A DNA stretch of 64,000 bases, from the NCBI RefSeq assembly GCF_012641745.1, contig NZ_WEHZ01000002.1, forward strand, positions 186,001-250,000, given 5' to 3'. Below, in pieces: positions 1-8,105 of the stretch. Position 1 is the stretch's first letter. Every line of letters starts with the position of its first letter. This DNA comes from Pseudoalteromonas peptidolytica. Lineage in GTDB: Bacteria; Pseudomonadota; Gammaproteobacteria; Enterobacterales; Alteromonadaceae. A model generated the notes under the pieces. That model did not search any database. It was not told where the DNA came from and saw only the letters and a program-made list of their open reading frames with translations. The position numbers and the translations under genes were made by a program.

Positions 1-1201
1 ATACATCGCGGGCTTCTAGTAGCTTGATAGCACAGGCTTTATAAGAAACGTCTGTAGTTGCTTTACGAGTGAAAACAGGGAAGTGCTCAAGACCATCTTG
101 TTGTGTGGTTTTGATTTCAGTATCCCAATAAGCACCTTTTACAAGGCGAACCATTAATTTACGGCCGACGCGACGTGCCAGTTCGGCAACCCACTCAACT
201 ACAAAAATAGCACGCTTTTGGTATGCTTGTACCGCAAGGCCAAAACCGTTCCAATCGCCAAGCGCTTCGTCTGAGAATACGGCTTCAATTACATCTAATG
301 AGATGTCTAAGCGGTCGGCTTCTTCAGCATCTACCGTAAATCCAATATCGTATTGTTTAGCGGCAACGGCAAGTTCTTTTAACTTAGGCACAAGCTCGCT
401 CATCACGCGATCGCGATGTGTAAATTCGTAGCGTGGATGAATCGCTGAAAGTTTAACTGAGATACCTGGGCTTTTCACCGGGCCACGACCTTTGGCCGCT
501 TTACCAATAGCGTGGATTGCACTCATATAACTTTGGAAGTAGCGATCCGCATCTTTCATCGTACGTGCACCTTCGCCTAGCATGTCGTACGAGTATACAT
601 ATCCTTTTTGTTCTTTATCAGCTGCACGAACGATGGCGTCTTGAATGGTTTCACCCATTACAAACTGCTTACCCATGATCTTCATCGCGTAGTTCACAGA
701 CTTACGGATAACAGGCTCACCAAGACGACCAATTGTGCGCTTAAGCACACCAAATTGCTCTTCTTTATTTTTGTCTGAGTAGTTCACCATTTTACCGGTA
801 ACTAATAGCCCCCAGCTTGACGCGTTAACGAATAACGAGTCACTGCTACCTAAATGTGAGCTCCAATCACCTTTTGCCAGCTTGTCGCGGATCAGGCTTT
901 CTTGTGTCGCTTTGTCTGGTACTCGAAGCAAGGCCTCTGCCAAGCACATGAGCACCACGCCTTCTTCGGTAGAAAGAGAGAATTCATTTAAAAGCGCGTC
1001 AACGCCGTTTTGACCATCTTGATCTCTACGGATATTTAAAACCATTTGACGTGCACGTTCCCATGCTCGGCTTCGAGCTGTAACGCCTACCTCAGCTAAA
1101 GGTAAAATATGATCAATTACTGCGTTTTCATCAATGCGGTAAAAGTCACGGATCTTTTGTCGGATAGGACAGTTAGTTGTCAAATCGCCGTTATAAAGCA
1201 T
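1..1201 (-). CDS. putA: PutA, bifunctional proline dehydrogenase / glutamate-semialdehyde dehydrogenase (N-terminal part, cut by window edge)
   Basis: The reading frame opens at an ATG at 1201 and runs without a stop to base 1, giving the first 400 or so residues. It encodes the proline dehydrogenase half of PutA, which oxidises proline with FAD and passes electrons to the quinone pool; the missing C-terminal half would hold the glutamate-semialdehyde dehydrogenase. Seen: the N-terminal helical arm, then the TIM-barrel stretch with GYVYSYDMLGEGA, SVKLSAIHPRYE and LMVRLVKGAYWD, all typical of PRODH. It is divergent from an Lrp-type gene about 400 bp away, an arrangement known for proline-responsive control of putA. 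Family identity is near certain; completeness cannot be judged. Confidence 0.95.
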   Translation of the reverse strand, partial: MLYNGDLTTNCPIRQKIRDFYRIDENAVIDHILPLAEVGVTARSRAWERARQMVLNIRRDQDGQNGVDALLNEFSLSTEEGVVLMCLAEALLRVPDKATQESLIRDKLAKGDWSSHLGSSDSLFVNASSWGLLVTGKMVNYSDKNKEEQFGVLKRTIGRLGEPVIRKSVNYAMKIMGKQFVMGETIQDAIVRAADKEQKGYVYSYDMLGEGARTMKDADRYFQSYMSAIHAIGKAAKGRGPVKSPGISVKLSAIHPRYEFTHRDRVMSELVPKLKELAVAAKQYDIGFTVDAEEADRLDISLDVIEAVFSDEALGDWNGFGLAVQAYQKRAIFVVEWVAELARRVGRKLMVRLVKGAYWDTEIKTTQQDGLEHFPVFTRKATTDVSYKACAIKLLEARDV

Positions 1202-1605
1202 AAGCAACCCTCAAAAATTGGAGTCAAAAATACATGTAATTCGAATCTACCTAAAAAGTTACACTTAACGTGAACTCGGCACTACCATTCCAAATAAAAG
1301 CATACCCAAGCTGGCAGGTTGGATTAATATGTAGTTCCACTTTTATAGATAGACGCAATTACGACAAAATGATGCAGTCACATTGCTAACCATAACACAC
1401 CTAGAGGTGCGTTCAAATTTTAGCCAGAATGCACAATGTAAATGTTCAAACAAGGCTGTGTAAAAACGTGAAATGTACAGCGTTGTCTTTTATCGTTAAT
1501 TTCGCGGGCATTCTATCGAAAAGACAGCAGAATATGCTGTTTTATTTTTAAGGAATACGGTAAATTTGCGGGTAATCTCACAGCCTCACAAAATTTTATG
1601 CTGAT
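1202..1605. promoter_or_regulatory. Divergent intergenic region between putA and the Lrp-type regulator
   Basis: About 400 bp, AT-rich, with no convincing coding sequence. It must carry the promoters of putA (leftward) and the Lrp-type gene (rightward). Binding sites of Lrp-family proteins are degenerate and I cannot place one by eye. No attenuator or riboswitch-like fold was recognised. Confidence 0.4.
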
Positions 1606-2094
1606 ATGACGACTTCTATTAAAACTCGGGTACTTGACCGCATTGATTTAGCGATTTTAGATGCGTTGCAACGCAATGGCCGGATCTCCAATGTAAATTT
1701 GGCAAAAGAGGTAAATTTGAGCCCAAGTCCTTGTCTTGATCGAGTAAAAAAACTTGAAGCGGAAGGGTATATTGAAGGGTATACCGCCAGATTAAACGCG
1801 GCAAAATTAGGACAGCATTTAGTCGCACATGTAGAGATCACGTTAAAGAGCTCAACAGAAGCGGTGTTTGAAGTATTCAAACAGCATATAGTCCACATTC
1901 CCAATGTTGTTTCTTGTGACATGGTGGCGGGAGGGTTCGATTACTTGGTTAAAATCCGAGTTCAGGACATGCGCCAATACCGTGAAGTGTTGGGGCAAAT
2001 TGTTGAAATACCGGGAGTTGGTACTAACCATACGTATATGGTAATTGAACACGTTAAAGAAGATATGGGTGTAGAAGTGCTGAATTACCAGTAG
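1606..2094 (+). CDS. Lrp/AsnC-family transcriptional regulator, probable proline-responsive regulator of putA
   Basis: A 162-residue protein with the usual Lrp length and layout: an N-terminal winged HTH (about residues 10-60; DRIDLAILDALQRNGRISN, then NLSPSPCLDRVKKLE) and a C-terminal RAM ligand-binding domain (about 75-155; GGFDYLVKIRV, GVGTNHTYMV). It is very like E. coli Lrp along its length. The divergent neighbour is putA, and Lrp-family PutR-type activators next to putA are known in other proteobacteria, so control of proline use is a fair inference. No strong Shine-Dalgarno precedes the ATG. It could instead be the global Lrp orthologue; the putA neighbourhood argues for the local role. 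Confidence 0.88.
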   Translation: MTTSIKTRVLDRIDLAILDALQRNGRISNVNLAKEVNLSPSPCLDRVKKLEAEGYIEGYTARLNAAKLGQHLVAHVEITLKSSTEAVFEVFKQHIVHIPNVVSCDMVAGGFDYLVKIRVQDMRQYREVLGQIVEIPGVGTNHTYMVIEHVKEDMGVEVLNYQ

Positions 2095-2126
2095 TATGTT
2101 AGTTTAAGCCAATAAAGGAATAGTGA

Positions 2127-2873
2127 ATGCAAAATGTCGTACTTATTACAGGTGGAAGTCGTGGAATTGGTGCCGCGACCGCACGTCTTTTAGGTCAACG
2201 TAACTATACGGTGATCATCAACTATAAACAAAATCATCAAGCGGCACAAAGCGTCGCTAACAGCATTATTACCAGTGGTGGTAAAGCTTACGTTGTTCAA
2301 ACAGATATCACCGATGAGCAAGCTGTGGTGACGATGTTTGATAAAATCAAAGCCGATATCGGCATGGTAACGCATTTGGTCAATAACGCTGGAGTGTTGA
2401 GTACTCAGACGAGAGTAGAGCACATGAGCGCAGAGCGCATCAATAAAATGCTGACCCATAATGTTACTCCTTATTTTATTTGTGCGCGTGAAGCTATCAA
2501 GCACATGCGTTTGAGCGCTAATCCATCACAATGCGCTATTGTGAATGTATCGTCGGCAGCTTCTTATTTAGGTGGCGCTAATGAATATGTGGACTATGCC
2601 GCGGCCAAGGGAGCAATAGACAGCTTTACCAAAGGTCTCTCTTTAGAACTCGCCGCTGAGCAGATCCGCGTAAATGGTGTAAGGCCAGGCTGTATCTATA
2701 CCGATATTCACGCTGATGGTGGTGAGCCGCAAAGAGTCGATAGACTTGCAAGTGCACTGCCGCTAAAACGTGGTGGAACCGCAGAAGAAGTTGCCAATGC
2801 GATCGCTTGGTTACTCAGTAATGAAGCAAGTTTTACAACTGGTGGGTTTATTGATCTGGCTGGTGGTAAGTAA
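2127..2873 (+). CDS. SDR-family NAD(P)-dependent oxidoreductase
   Basis: A classical short-chain dehydrogenase of 248 residues. Seen: the nucleotide-binding TGGSRGIG at residues 8-15, an NNAG motif near residue 87, a catalytic Ser in NVSSAAS near 143, and Y157-x3-K161. An Arg follows the Gly-rich loop, which often goes with NADP(H) preference. The C-terminal LAGGK is typical of the glucose/ribitol dehydrogenase-like branch. It starts 32 bp after the Lrp-type gene on the same strand, with AAAGGAAT as ribosome-binding site, so the two may be cotranscribed. Substrate cannot be deduced. A GGTGAGC/GCTCACC hairpin at 2889-2916 follows but lacks a T-tract. Confidence 0.88.
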   Translation: MQNVVLITGGSRGIGAATARLLGQRNYTVIINYKQNHQAAQSVANSIITSGGKAYVVQTDITDEQAVVTMFDKIKADIGMVTHLVNNAGVLSTQTRVEHMSAERINKMLTHNVTPYFICAREAIKHMRLSANPSQCAIVNVSSAASYLGGANEYVDYAAAKGAIDSFTKGLSLELAAEQIRVNGVRPGCIYTDIHADGGEPQRVDRLASALPLKRGGTAEEVANAIAWLLSNEASFTTGGFIDLAGGK

Positions 2874-2982
2874 CGTGCAGTAAAAGATGGTGAGCATGAT
2901 AGCTACCACGCTCACCAACGAAAGTCCTAACTTTATTATTGTTAATTAAGGTGCTTCGTATGCTGTTATTCATACAGCTGCT

Positions 2983-3210
2983 CTAGATAAACTTTTCATA
3001 TAACTCCCTATTAACCTTCGCCAAGCTGCGTTCAAGGTTGGCTTTTTCTTGCATTAGTTTCTGCCAATGTGTTTGCTGTTTTTTATCAGACTGGCGCAGC
3101 GCATCATATAACTTTCGCTTTGGGATGCCAAAAGTCTGCGCCGCTTGTGATGGGGTGAACATATCACTTTTAACTGCACGTATTGCAGTTTTTAACTTTG
3201 AGGTCGTCAT
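2983..3210 (-). CDS. Small helix-turn-helix / coiled-coil protein, function unknown
   Basis: I set the start at the ATG at 3210 because GAGGAG lies seven bases upstream; this gives 75 residues, although the frame remains open further upstream. The middle part (FTPSQAAQTFGIPKRKLYDALRQ, broken here by its helix-turn-helix turn near TFGIP) resembles an HTH of the psq/transposase type, and residues 45-75 look like a charged coiled coil (LMQEKANLERSLAKVN). It could bind DNA as a dimer. A 32-codon open frame ends four bases before its ATG, which suggests translational coupling. It lies divergent to and about 380 bp from hcnA; a regulatory link is possible but unsupported. Confidence 0.6.
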   Translation of the reverse strand: MTTSKLKTAIRAVKSDMFTPSQAAQTFGIPKRKLYDALRQSDKKQQTHWQKLMQEKANLERSLAKVNRELYEKFI

Positions 3211-3214
3211 AAAT

Positions 3215-3313
3215 TTACTCCTCGTTGCTGAGCGTAATTGTCGTGTCATGTATGGGCCAGACACTAACGTCAACATGCCAAAGTAAATACATAGTTTGAT
3301 AGATGGTATTCAT
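3215..3313 (-). CDS. Possible 32-residue leader peptide upstream of the small HTH gene
   Basis: An ATG at 3313 is preceded by AAGGAG at good spacing and opens a 32-codon frame ending in TAA (3217-3215), only four bases before the ATG of the HTH gene. The last two Glu codons (GAGGAG) are themselves the ribosome-binding site of the HTH gene, so translation of one would pass over the signal of the other. The peptide has two Trp, two Tyr and no repeat of a single amino-acid codon, so it is not an evident attenuation leader. It matches nothing I know; it may be a real small protein or a coupling device. Confidence 0.4.
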   Translation of the reverse strand: MNTIYQTMYLLWHVDVSVWPIHDTTITLSNEE

Positions 3314-3487
3314 GATGTTGCTCCTTGTGTGAATGCAACAGGGAATAAGGAAGAACTATGCCAAAACTCAAGCTTATGATTTATATGCTTTTTATTCTTG
3401 TTTGTTCACGTGGATTGCACAACTTTAGTGATAACAAAGCATACATTGCACCGAATTGATCAAAGTTATAGCGGTTCAATTATAAGT

Positions 3488-3527
3488 TTAATTCAGATCA
3501 AATTGCAGTAAATAAAGTAAATAAAAT
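3488..3527 (+). promoter_or_regulatory. Putative FNR/ANR box and -10 element upstream of hcnA
   Basis: TTAAT-TCAG-ATCAA at 3488-3501 matches the FNR/ANR consensus TTGAT-N4-ATCAA in nine of ten fixed positions. A TAAAAT -10-like hexamer lies at 3522-3527; a start near 3534-3536 would put the box centre about 40-41.5 bases upstream, the normal class II activator position. The Pseudomonas hcnABC promoter is known to need ANR, so the same oxygen-limited control is inferred here. No lux-type box was recognised. Confidence 0.55.
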
Positions 3528-3586
3528 GTTTATTTTTTAAGTTTAAGTAGTAAAATTTGTGCGAATTTATTGAAGGAGTATGTTTC

Positions 3587-3898
3587 ATGTCGGAACTATC
3601 AAGAACACAAGATATAACGGAACCAGAGGGTTTGCAGTTCAAAATCAAAATTGATGAAATTGCAGTTAACGCCTGTGATGGCGAAACGGTTCTATCGGTT
3701 TTATTGGCAGCAAATTACAAACAGATTATGGAAAATGATCGTCAAGTGGTGTCAGGCGCTTACTGTGGGATGGGCGTTTGTCACTGTTGTCAGGTGACTA
3801 TTAATAAACAACACAAACAAAAAGCCTGTCAAACTTTGGTGCAACCAAATATGCAAATTGAAACAAAACAAAATCGTTTTAAGCAGGTGGGAGCTTGA
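3587..3898 (+). CDS. hcnA: Hydrogen cyanide synthase subunit HcnA ([2Fe-2S] protein)
   Basis: The smallest subunit of the membrane-associated cyanide synthase, which oxidises glycine to HCN and CO2. I chose the ATG at 3587 because of GAAGGAG nine bases upstream, giving 103 residues, the length of Pseudomonas HcnA. The ferredoxin-type cluster ligands are visible: C60-GMGV-C65-H-C-C68 and C81 in the KACQT motif, and the SGAYCGMGVCHCC block and ETKQNRF tail closely resemble HcnA as I recall it. The gene overlaps hcnB by four bases. Related small subunits occur in opine and D-hydroxyproline dehydrogenases, but the close HcnC partner supports HcnA. Confidence 0.85.
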   Translation: MSELSRTQDITEPEGLQFKIKIDEIAVNACDGETVLSVLLAANYKQIMENDRQVVSGAYCGMGVCHCCQVTINKQHKQKACQTLVQPNMQIETKQNRFKQVGA

Positions 3899-5307
3899 TG
3901 ATGGCTGCTGACCAACCAGAAAAGATAGTTATTATTGGAGCAGGCCCTGCGGGTGTGAGCTGCGCGGCAGAGCTGGCTAAATATGGACTAAAAAGTACCT
4001 TAATTGATGAGGCTTCAAAAATCGGGGGGGTAATTTATCGGGGGCCGTTACGCCAGACCACGAAATTGCCACATTTGGATGAAAATTTGAAGCGCGCTAT
4101 GGCGGCACTTAAAGTTCGATACTCCCAGTATGAACAGGATATAACACTGCAACTTCAAACCAAAGTGCTTGGTCCTGAGGGTAAGAATTGTTTGTTATTG
4201 CAATCTCAAGAGAAAATCACACAAATTGAATATAACAAGCTAGTTCTCGCGACAGGTTGCCATGAACGTAGTGTCCCTTTTGATGGTTGGCAATTACCTG
4301 GTGTGATGTTAATGGGTGGGATGCAGTTGCAGCTAAAAAGTGGTTTAGTCCGCCCCGGACGTAAAGTTGCGTTGGTGGGAACTGGGCCGCTATTGCCTTT
4401 GGTTGCTTGTCAGCTACATAAAGCGGGAGCGCAAGTTGTTGGCGTATTTGAAGCCAGCCGTTTTAGCGATTTGGCAAAAGAAACCGTTGCACTTTTGCAG
4501 CGGCCAACACTGACTTTGTCTGGTTTAAGTATGTTGGCGTATTTGAAAAAGCATCAAATCCCGTTCAAGTATGGATACGGTATTGTCAAAGCTGAAGGTC
4601 AAAGCCAACTATCAGGGATCACCGTGGCACCATTTGATGAGAATTGGCATGCAAATGTCTCAAAAGCGCAGCACTTAGAAGTTGATAGCCTTGGTGTGGG
4701 GTATGGATTTGTTGCAAGAACCCAGTTGGCGATGTTGCTAGGACTTTCGCATCAATATACTGGTACTAATGGTTACATACCAATGCTTGATGACAACCTG
4801 CGAAGTAGCCTAGATGACGTATATGTTTGTGGTGATGGTAATGGTTTGTTAGGTGCCGAAGCTGCCATTATTGAAGGAAAAATTGCGGCGACAGCACTGG
4901 CTTATGAACAGCACTGCTTTAATGAAGCACAGTATCATCGCAGAATGCGCAAACTAAAACGTCAACGTAAACAAGTGCAAAAGTTTAGAGCCGGATTTGA
5001 CCGCTTTTCGGCAAGACGTGAAGGGTTATTAGCTCTGACTAAACCTGATACTGTTATCTGCCGATGTGAGCAAGTGAAGCGTCAACAACTGGATGTCGCA
5101 TTAGCGCAAGGTGCAAAAGACTTATCTAGTATCAAGATGAGAACCCGAATTGGCATGGGAGATTGCCAAGGAAAGATGTGTTCAAGCTATGCGCTAGATA
5201 GATTACATGCAGAAGGGCACATTGAAACACTTGGGGTGATCAGACCCAGATTTCCGCTCGACCCAATACCATTTACATTACTGGAGAATAATAATGAAGC
5301 AGTATGA
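3895..5307 (+). CDS. hcnB: Hydrogen cyanide synthase subunit HcnB (FAD/NAD(P)-type flavoprotein with BFD-like Fe-S motif)
   Basis: A 470-residue subunit, close to the 464 of Pseudomonas HcnB. Residues 11-27 form the FAD Rossmann motif (IIGAGPAG), a second nucleotide-binding motif (LVGTGPLLP) lies near 160, and a CGDGNGLLGAEAA segment near 310 is the usual second FAD contact. The C-terminus has four cysteines, C389, C391, C424 and C429, spaced like a bacterioferritin-associated-ferredoxin-type [2Fe-2S] site. It overlaps hcnA by four bases and hcnC by fourteen, so the three genes are translationally coupled. Opine oxidase and D-hydroxyproline dehydrogenase alpha subunits share this fold; assignment rests on the operon. 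Confidence 0.84.
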   Translation: MMMAADQPEKIVIIGAGPAGVSCAAELAKYGLKSTLIDEASKIGGVIYRGPLRQTTKLPHLDENLKRAMAALKVRYSQYEQDITLQLQTKVLGPEGKNCLLLQSQEKITQIEYNKLVLATGCHERSVPFDGWQLPGVMLMGGMQLQLKSGLVRPGRKVALVGTGPLLPLVACQLHKAGAQVVGVFEASRFSDLAKETVALLQRPTLTLSGLSMLAYLKKHQIPFKYGYGIVKAEGQSQLSGITVAPFDENWHANVSKAQHLEVDSLGVGYGFVARTQLAMLLGLSHQYTGTNGYIPMLDDNLRSSLDDVYVCGDGNGLLGAEAAIIEGKIAATALAYEQHCFNEAQYHRRMRKLKRQRKQVQKFRAGFDRFSARREGLLALTKPDTVICRCEQVKRQQLDVALAQGAKDLSSIKMRTRIGMGDCQGKMCSSYALDRLHAEGHIETLGVIRPRFPLDPIPFTLLENNNEAV

Positions 5308-6499
5308 TGTCGTTATTGCCGGTGGCGGAGTGATAGGGGCTGCTTGTGCCTATTTTCTTAGCCGTGATACTGACTTGAAGATAGCACTAGTAGACTTAAA
5401 AAAGCCAGGAAACGCGTCGCGCGCTTCAGCTGGTGGGCTGTGGGCAATCGGCGAGTCTGTAGGGCTTGGTTGTGGGGTCATCTTTTTTAAAACGCTGTCG
5501 AAATTGCAAAGTGAAGGTGACACCGCTGCCGCAGAAACATTGCGACCACACCAGCTGCCCGAGTGCTTTTTTGAATTAGCATTGAAGTCAAATGAGCTAT
5601 ATCCAGCGCTTCACGAAGAAATGCTTACAAGACACGAAGTGGATTTTAAATTTGAGCGGACTGGGCTCAAGTTCATAATGTACAATCGTGATGATGAAGT
5701 TTATGCAGACAGTATTGTTTCTGGGATCCCACATTTATCTTCGCAAATAAGGTGGTTAGATCAGCAACAATTAAGAGAAGAAGAGCCCTATATTACGCCT
5801 GATGCAATTGGTGCAATAGACTTTATTTGCGATCACCAAGTTAATCCATACCGCTTGGTTGACGCCTACACAGAAGGGGCGCGTCAAAATGGTGTTGAGC
5901 TTTTTTTAAATACCGAAGTAGTCGAAGTCTTACGTGATGGTCACAAGGTAATCGGGGTAAAAACACCAACGGATACCCTATATTGTAATACGCTGGTTAA
6001 CGCCGCTGGTGCGTGGGCTGATGAGATTTATCATCAAGCAACGGACAAGCACATGCCGGTATACCCAGTGAAAGGGCAAATTGTTTTATCAGAGCGTATG
6101 CCCAAGGTATTGAATGGCTGTATTAGTACCAGCGATTGCTATATTGCCCAAAAAGATAATGGAGAGATCTTAATTGGCTCGTCAACAGAAGAAAAAGGCT
6201 TTGATACGACCAATAGCCTAGACAAAATTCAAACCTTGTCTCAAGGTGCAATGAAGTGTTTACCCGTATTGAAAGAGTCGAGTATAAAGCGATGTTGGGC
6301 TGGGCTCAGGCCAGGTACGCCTGATGAGCTGCCAATATTAGGACATGTAGACGGTGTAGAAGGGTATATCAATGCGTGTGGCCACTTCAGAACAGGAATA
6401 CTCATGTCTGCAATCACGGGTAAGCTGATAACAGAGTTGGTTATGGGTAAGCCAACCTCCGTTGACCTAACTCCATTTCGAGTTGAGAGGTTTGACTAA
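5294..6499 (+). CDS. hcnC: Hydrogen cyanide synthase subunit HcnC (DadA-like FAD oxidoreductase)
   Basis: The glycine-oxidising type subunit, 401 residues (Pseudomonas HcnC is about 417). The N-terminus has the dinucleotide motif G10-G-G12-VI-G15, followed by RASAGGLWAIGESVGLGCG, which I recognise as characteristic of HcnC rather than of generic DadA or glycine oxidases. Further HcnC-like blocks are NGCISTSDCYIAQKDNGEI and, near the C-terminus, GLRPGTPDELPILG and ACGHFRTGIL. It starts inside the end of hcnB (14-bp overlap). With hcnA and hcnB this makes a complete synthase; HCN production by the host is therefore a direct and testable inference. Confidence 0.88.
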   Translation: MKQYDVVIAGGGVIGAACAYFLSRDTDLKIALVDLKKPGNASRASAGGLWAIGESVGLGCGVIFFKTLSKLQSEGDTAAAETLRPHQLPECFFELALKSNELYPALHEEMLTRHEVDFKFERTGLKFIMYNRDDEVYADSIVSGIPHLSSQIRWLDQQQLREEEPYITPDAIGAIDFICDHQVNPYRLVDAYTEGARQNGVELFLNTEVVEVLRDGHKVIGVKTPTDTLYCNTLVNAAGAWADEIYHQATDKHMPVYPVKGQIVLSERMPKVLNGCISTSDCYIAQKDNGEILIGSSTEEKGFDTTNSLDKIQTLSQGAMKCLPVLKESSIKRCWAGLRPGTPDELPILGHVDGVEGYINACGHFRTGILMSAITGKLITELVMGKPTSVDLTPFRVERFD

Positions 6500-6570
6500 C
6501 CAGTTGATTTAGATGCTTTAATAGGATATAGGTAGTACATACCAAAAGCGCTATTAAGGTTAAATTTACG

Positions 6571-7605
6571 GTGCAGTTACTCAAGCCAAAGAGGCTAAAC
6601 AAAGGCGATACCATCGCAGTGGTATCGCCTAGCTGGGGAGGCCCAGGCACATTTCCCCACATTTTTGAGCAAGGCGTAAAAAACCTGCGTTCGCTTGGGC
6701 TGAATGTAGTAGAGATGCCCTCGACGCGACTGGCCGCAGATGTGATTTTTTCATCGCCGCAGTTACGCGCAAAGGACATTAATGACGCCTTTGCAGATCA
6801 GAATGTAGCCGGGATAATTTCTTCTATTGGTGGCTCCGATTCAGCGCGGATCCTGCCTTATTTAGACAAATCCGTTATCATCAATAATCCCAAATTTATG
6901 ATGGGCTATTCTGACTTTTCTACCCTCACTACACTCCTGAACCAATGGGGCCTAGTCACCTTTAACGGCCCGTCGGTCATGGCCGGTTTCTCCCAGTACC
7001 ACAACGCTAGTGCTGAATATCAAGCATATTTAGCGCAGGCACTGTTCGGTGAAATCCACTATCCAATATTTAAAAGCTATTCTCATGGCTATCCAGAGTG
7101 GGCGATACCAGAAAATGTAGGTAAATTACATCCCACAATCGCGACAAATGGCCCAAAAGTACTGCAAGGGACGGGACAAGTAGAAGGGCAGCTATTTGGC
7201 GGCTGTTTTGAAGTGATGGAGATGCTAAAAGGCACGAAATACTGGCCATCACCGTCATTTTGGCAGGGAAAATTGTTGTTCTTAGAGACCTCTGAGGATA
7301 AACCCAGTCAAGACTATGTTCGGTTTTGGTTACGTAACTATGGCGTAATGGGCGTGTTTGAAAAAGTATCCGGTTTGATGATTGGCCGCGCCCGGGATTA
7401 CAGCGAGCAGGAGATGACGGCGCTTGATGATGTGATTGTATCTGTGGTTCGCGATGAGTTTGGCTGTAAGGATTTACCTATTATCACTCGGCTTGATTTT
7501 GGCCATACCGATCCGCAGTGGATTTTGCCGTTAGGAATACAGCACCGCTTGGAGCTGGACAACTTCAGTCTAGAGGCGATAGAGCCGGTATTTGACTTAC
7601 TCTAA
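6571..7605 (+). CDS. S66-family LD-carboxypeptidase / MccF-like serine peptidase
   Basis: A 344-residue protein opening with GTG. Seen: GYSDFS near residue 115 (nucleophile Ser), LFLETSED near 230 (catalytic Glu) and DFGHTDPQW near 310 (catalytic His), the Ser-Glu-His triad of family S66. Members either cut the LD-bond of murein tetrapeptides in the cytoplasm or, as MccF, cleave microcin C-like nucleotide peptides and give immunity. No signal peptide is seen, consistent with a cytoplasmic enzyme. The substrate subgroup cannot be settled by eye; the extended length and GGSDSARILPYL region look more MccF-like. It is 71 bp downstream of hcnC and might be cotranscribed, without obvious functional link. 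Confidence 0.85.
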   Translation: MQLLKPKRLNKGDTIAVVSPSWGGPGTFPHIFEQGVKNLRSLGLNVVEMPSTRLAADVIFSSPQLRAKDINDAFADQNVAGIISSIGGSDSARILPYLDKSVIINNPKFMMGYSDFSTLTTLLNQWGLVTFNGPSVMAGFSQYHNASAEYQAYLAQALFGEIHYPIFKSYSHGYPEWAIPENVGKLHPTIATNGPKVLQGTGQVEGQLFGGCFEVMEMLKGTKYWPSPSFWQGKLLFLETSEDKPSQDYVRFWLRNYGVMGVFEKVSGLMIGRARDYSEQEMTALDDVIVSVVRDEFGCKDLPIITRLDFGHTDPQWILPLGIQHRLELDNFSLEAIEPVFDLL

Positions 7606-7745
7606 TGGCTCATGTTCGACCTTATTGCGAAGGTGAAGGATTTAGGCCTTATCTGATTGGCTGTTATGAGCGAGAAACAGACGCTCGCTTCAAAACTCTT
7701 TTGGACAGAAACGCTTTGGTTCATTGGCTGTATTAGGTGAATTCC

Positions 7746-7809
7746 GCATAAAAATTCTATGGGCTAGCGTCATGATAAGACGCCCAATAGCTTAATCATC
7801 TTGTTATAC
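7746..7809 (-). repeat. Degenerate attC-like site beside the toxin gene
   Basis: The right end has CTTAATC, a 5-nt spacer and GTTATAC (7803-7809), the usual L/R core of an attC site read toward the window start. A stem follows (CTATGGGC..GCGTC against GACGCCC.ATAG). The far side (GCATAAA) is a poor R box, so the site is short and probably worn. It stands just after the stop of the minus-strand toxin gene, where a cassette site is expected. Confidence 0.4.
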
Positions 7810-7814
7810 CGTGA

Positions 7815-8105
7815 TCAATCATCTAGCCTTTTCATGGCTTTACGGTAAACATCGCTACGTTCGCGTTTTCCGACTGCTAAGACGGTTACAATGATGACAT
7901 CGTCTTCAATTTTGTAGACGAGACGGTAGCCCGATTGACGCAACTTAATTTTATACATGTTGTCAGCTCCAGAAAGCTCTGAAGCCGGAACATGTGGGTT
8001 ATCTAAGCGCTCGATTAACTTTTTCTTAAATTGTTGTTGTAGAGTAGAGCCAAGCTTTTTCCACTCTTTGAGTGCGCTCTTTTTAAAGTCGAGTTTATAG
8101 GTCAT
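7815..8105 (-). CDS. RelE/StbE-family toxin (type II toxin-antitoxin)
   Basis: A 96-residue basic protein, started at the ATG at 8105 (a TTG one codon earlier is less likely). The sequence follows the RelE/ParE fold: a helical N-terminus (FKKSALKEWKKL), NPHVPASELSG.DNMYKIKLRQSGYRLVYKI, and the C-terminal VLAVGKRERSDVY strand with the basic residues expected of mRNA-cutting RelE/StbE toxins. It overlaps the upstream antitoxin by 11 bp. The pair sits inside a cluster of attC-like sites, a common place for toxin-antitoxin modules, where they help keep cassettes from being lost. Confidence 0.9.
   Translation of the reverse strand: MTYKLDFKKSALKEWKKLGSTLQQQFKKKLIERLDNPHVPASELSGADNMYKIKLRQSGYRLVYKIEDDVIIVTVLAVGKRERSDVYRKAMKRLDD

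Noticed and set aside
3456..3463. TTGATCAA palindrome upstream of hcnA as an ANR/FNR site
   Set aside because: The two half-sites overlap with no 4-bp spacer, so the consensus is not met; the site at 3488-3501 fits better.
5294..6499. hcnC as D-amino-acid dehydrogenase or D-hydroxyproline dehydrogenase beta subunit
   Set aside because: The RASAGGLWAIGESVGLGCG and NGCISTSDCYIAQKDNGE blocks match HcnC as I recall it, and the two partner subunits are also HcnA/HcnB-like; a phylogeny would still be needed to be certain.
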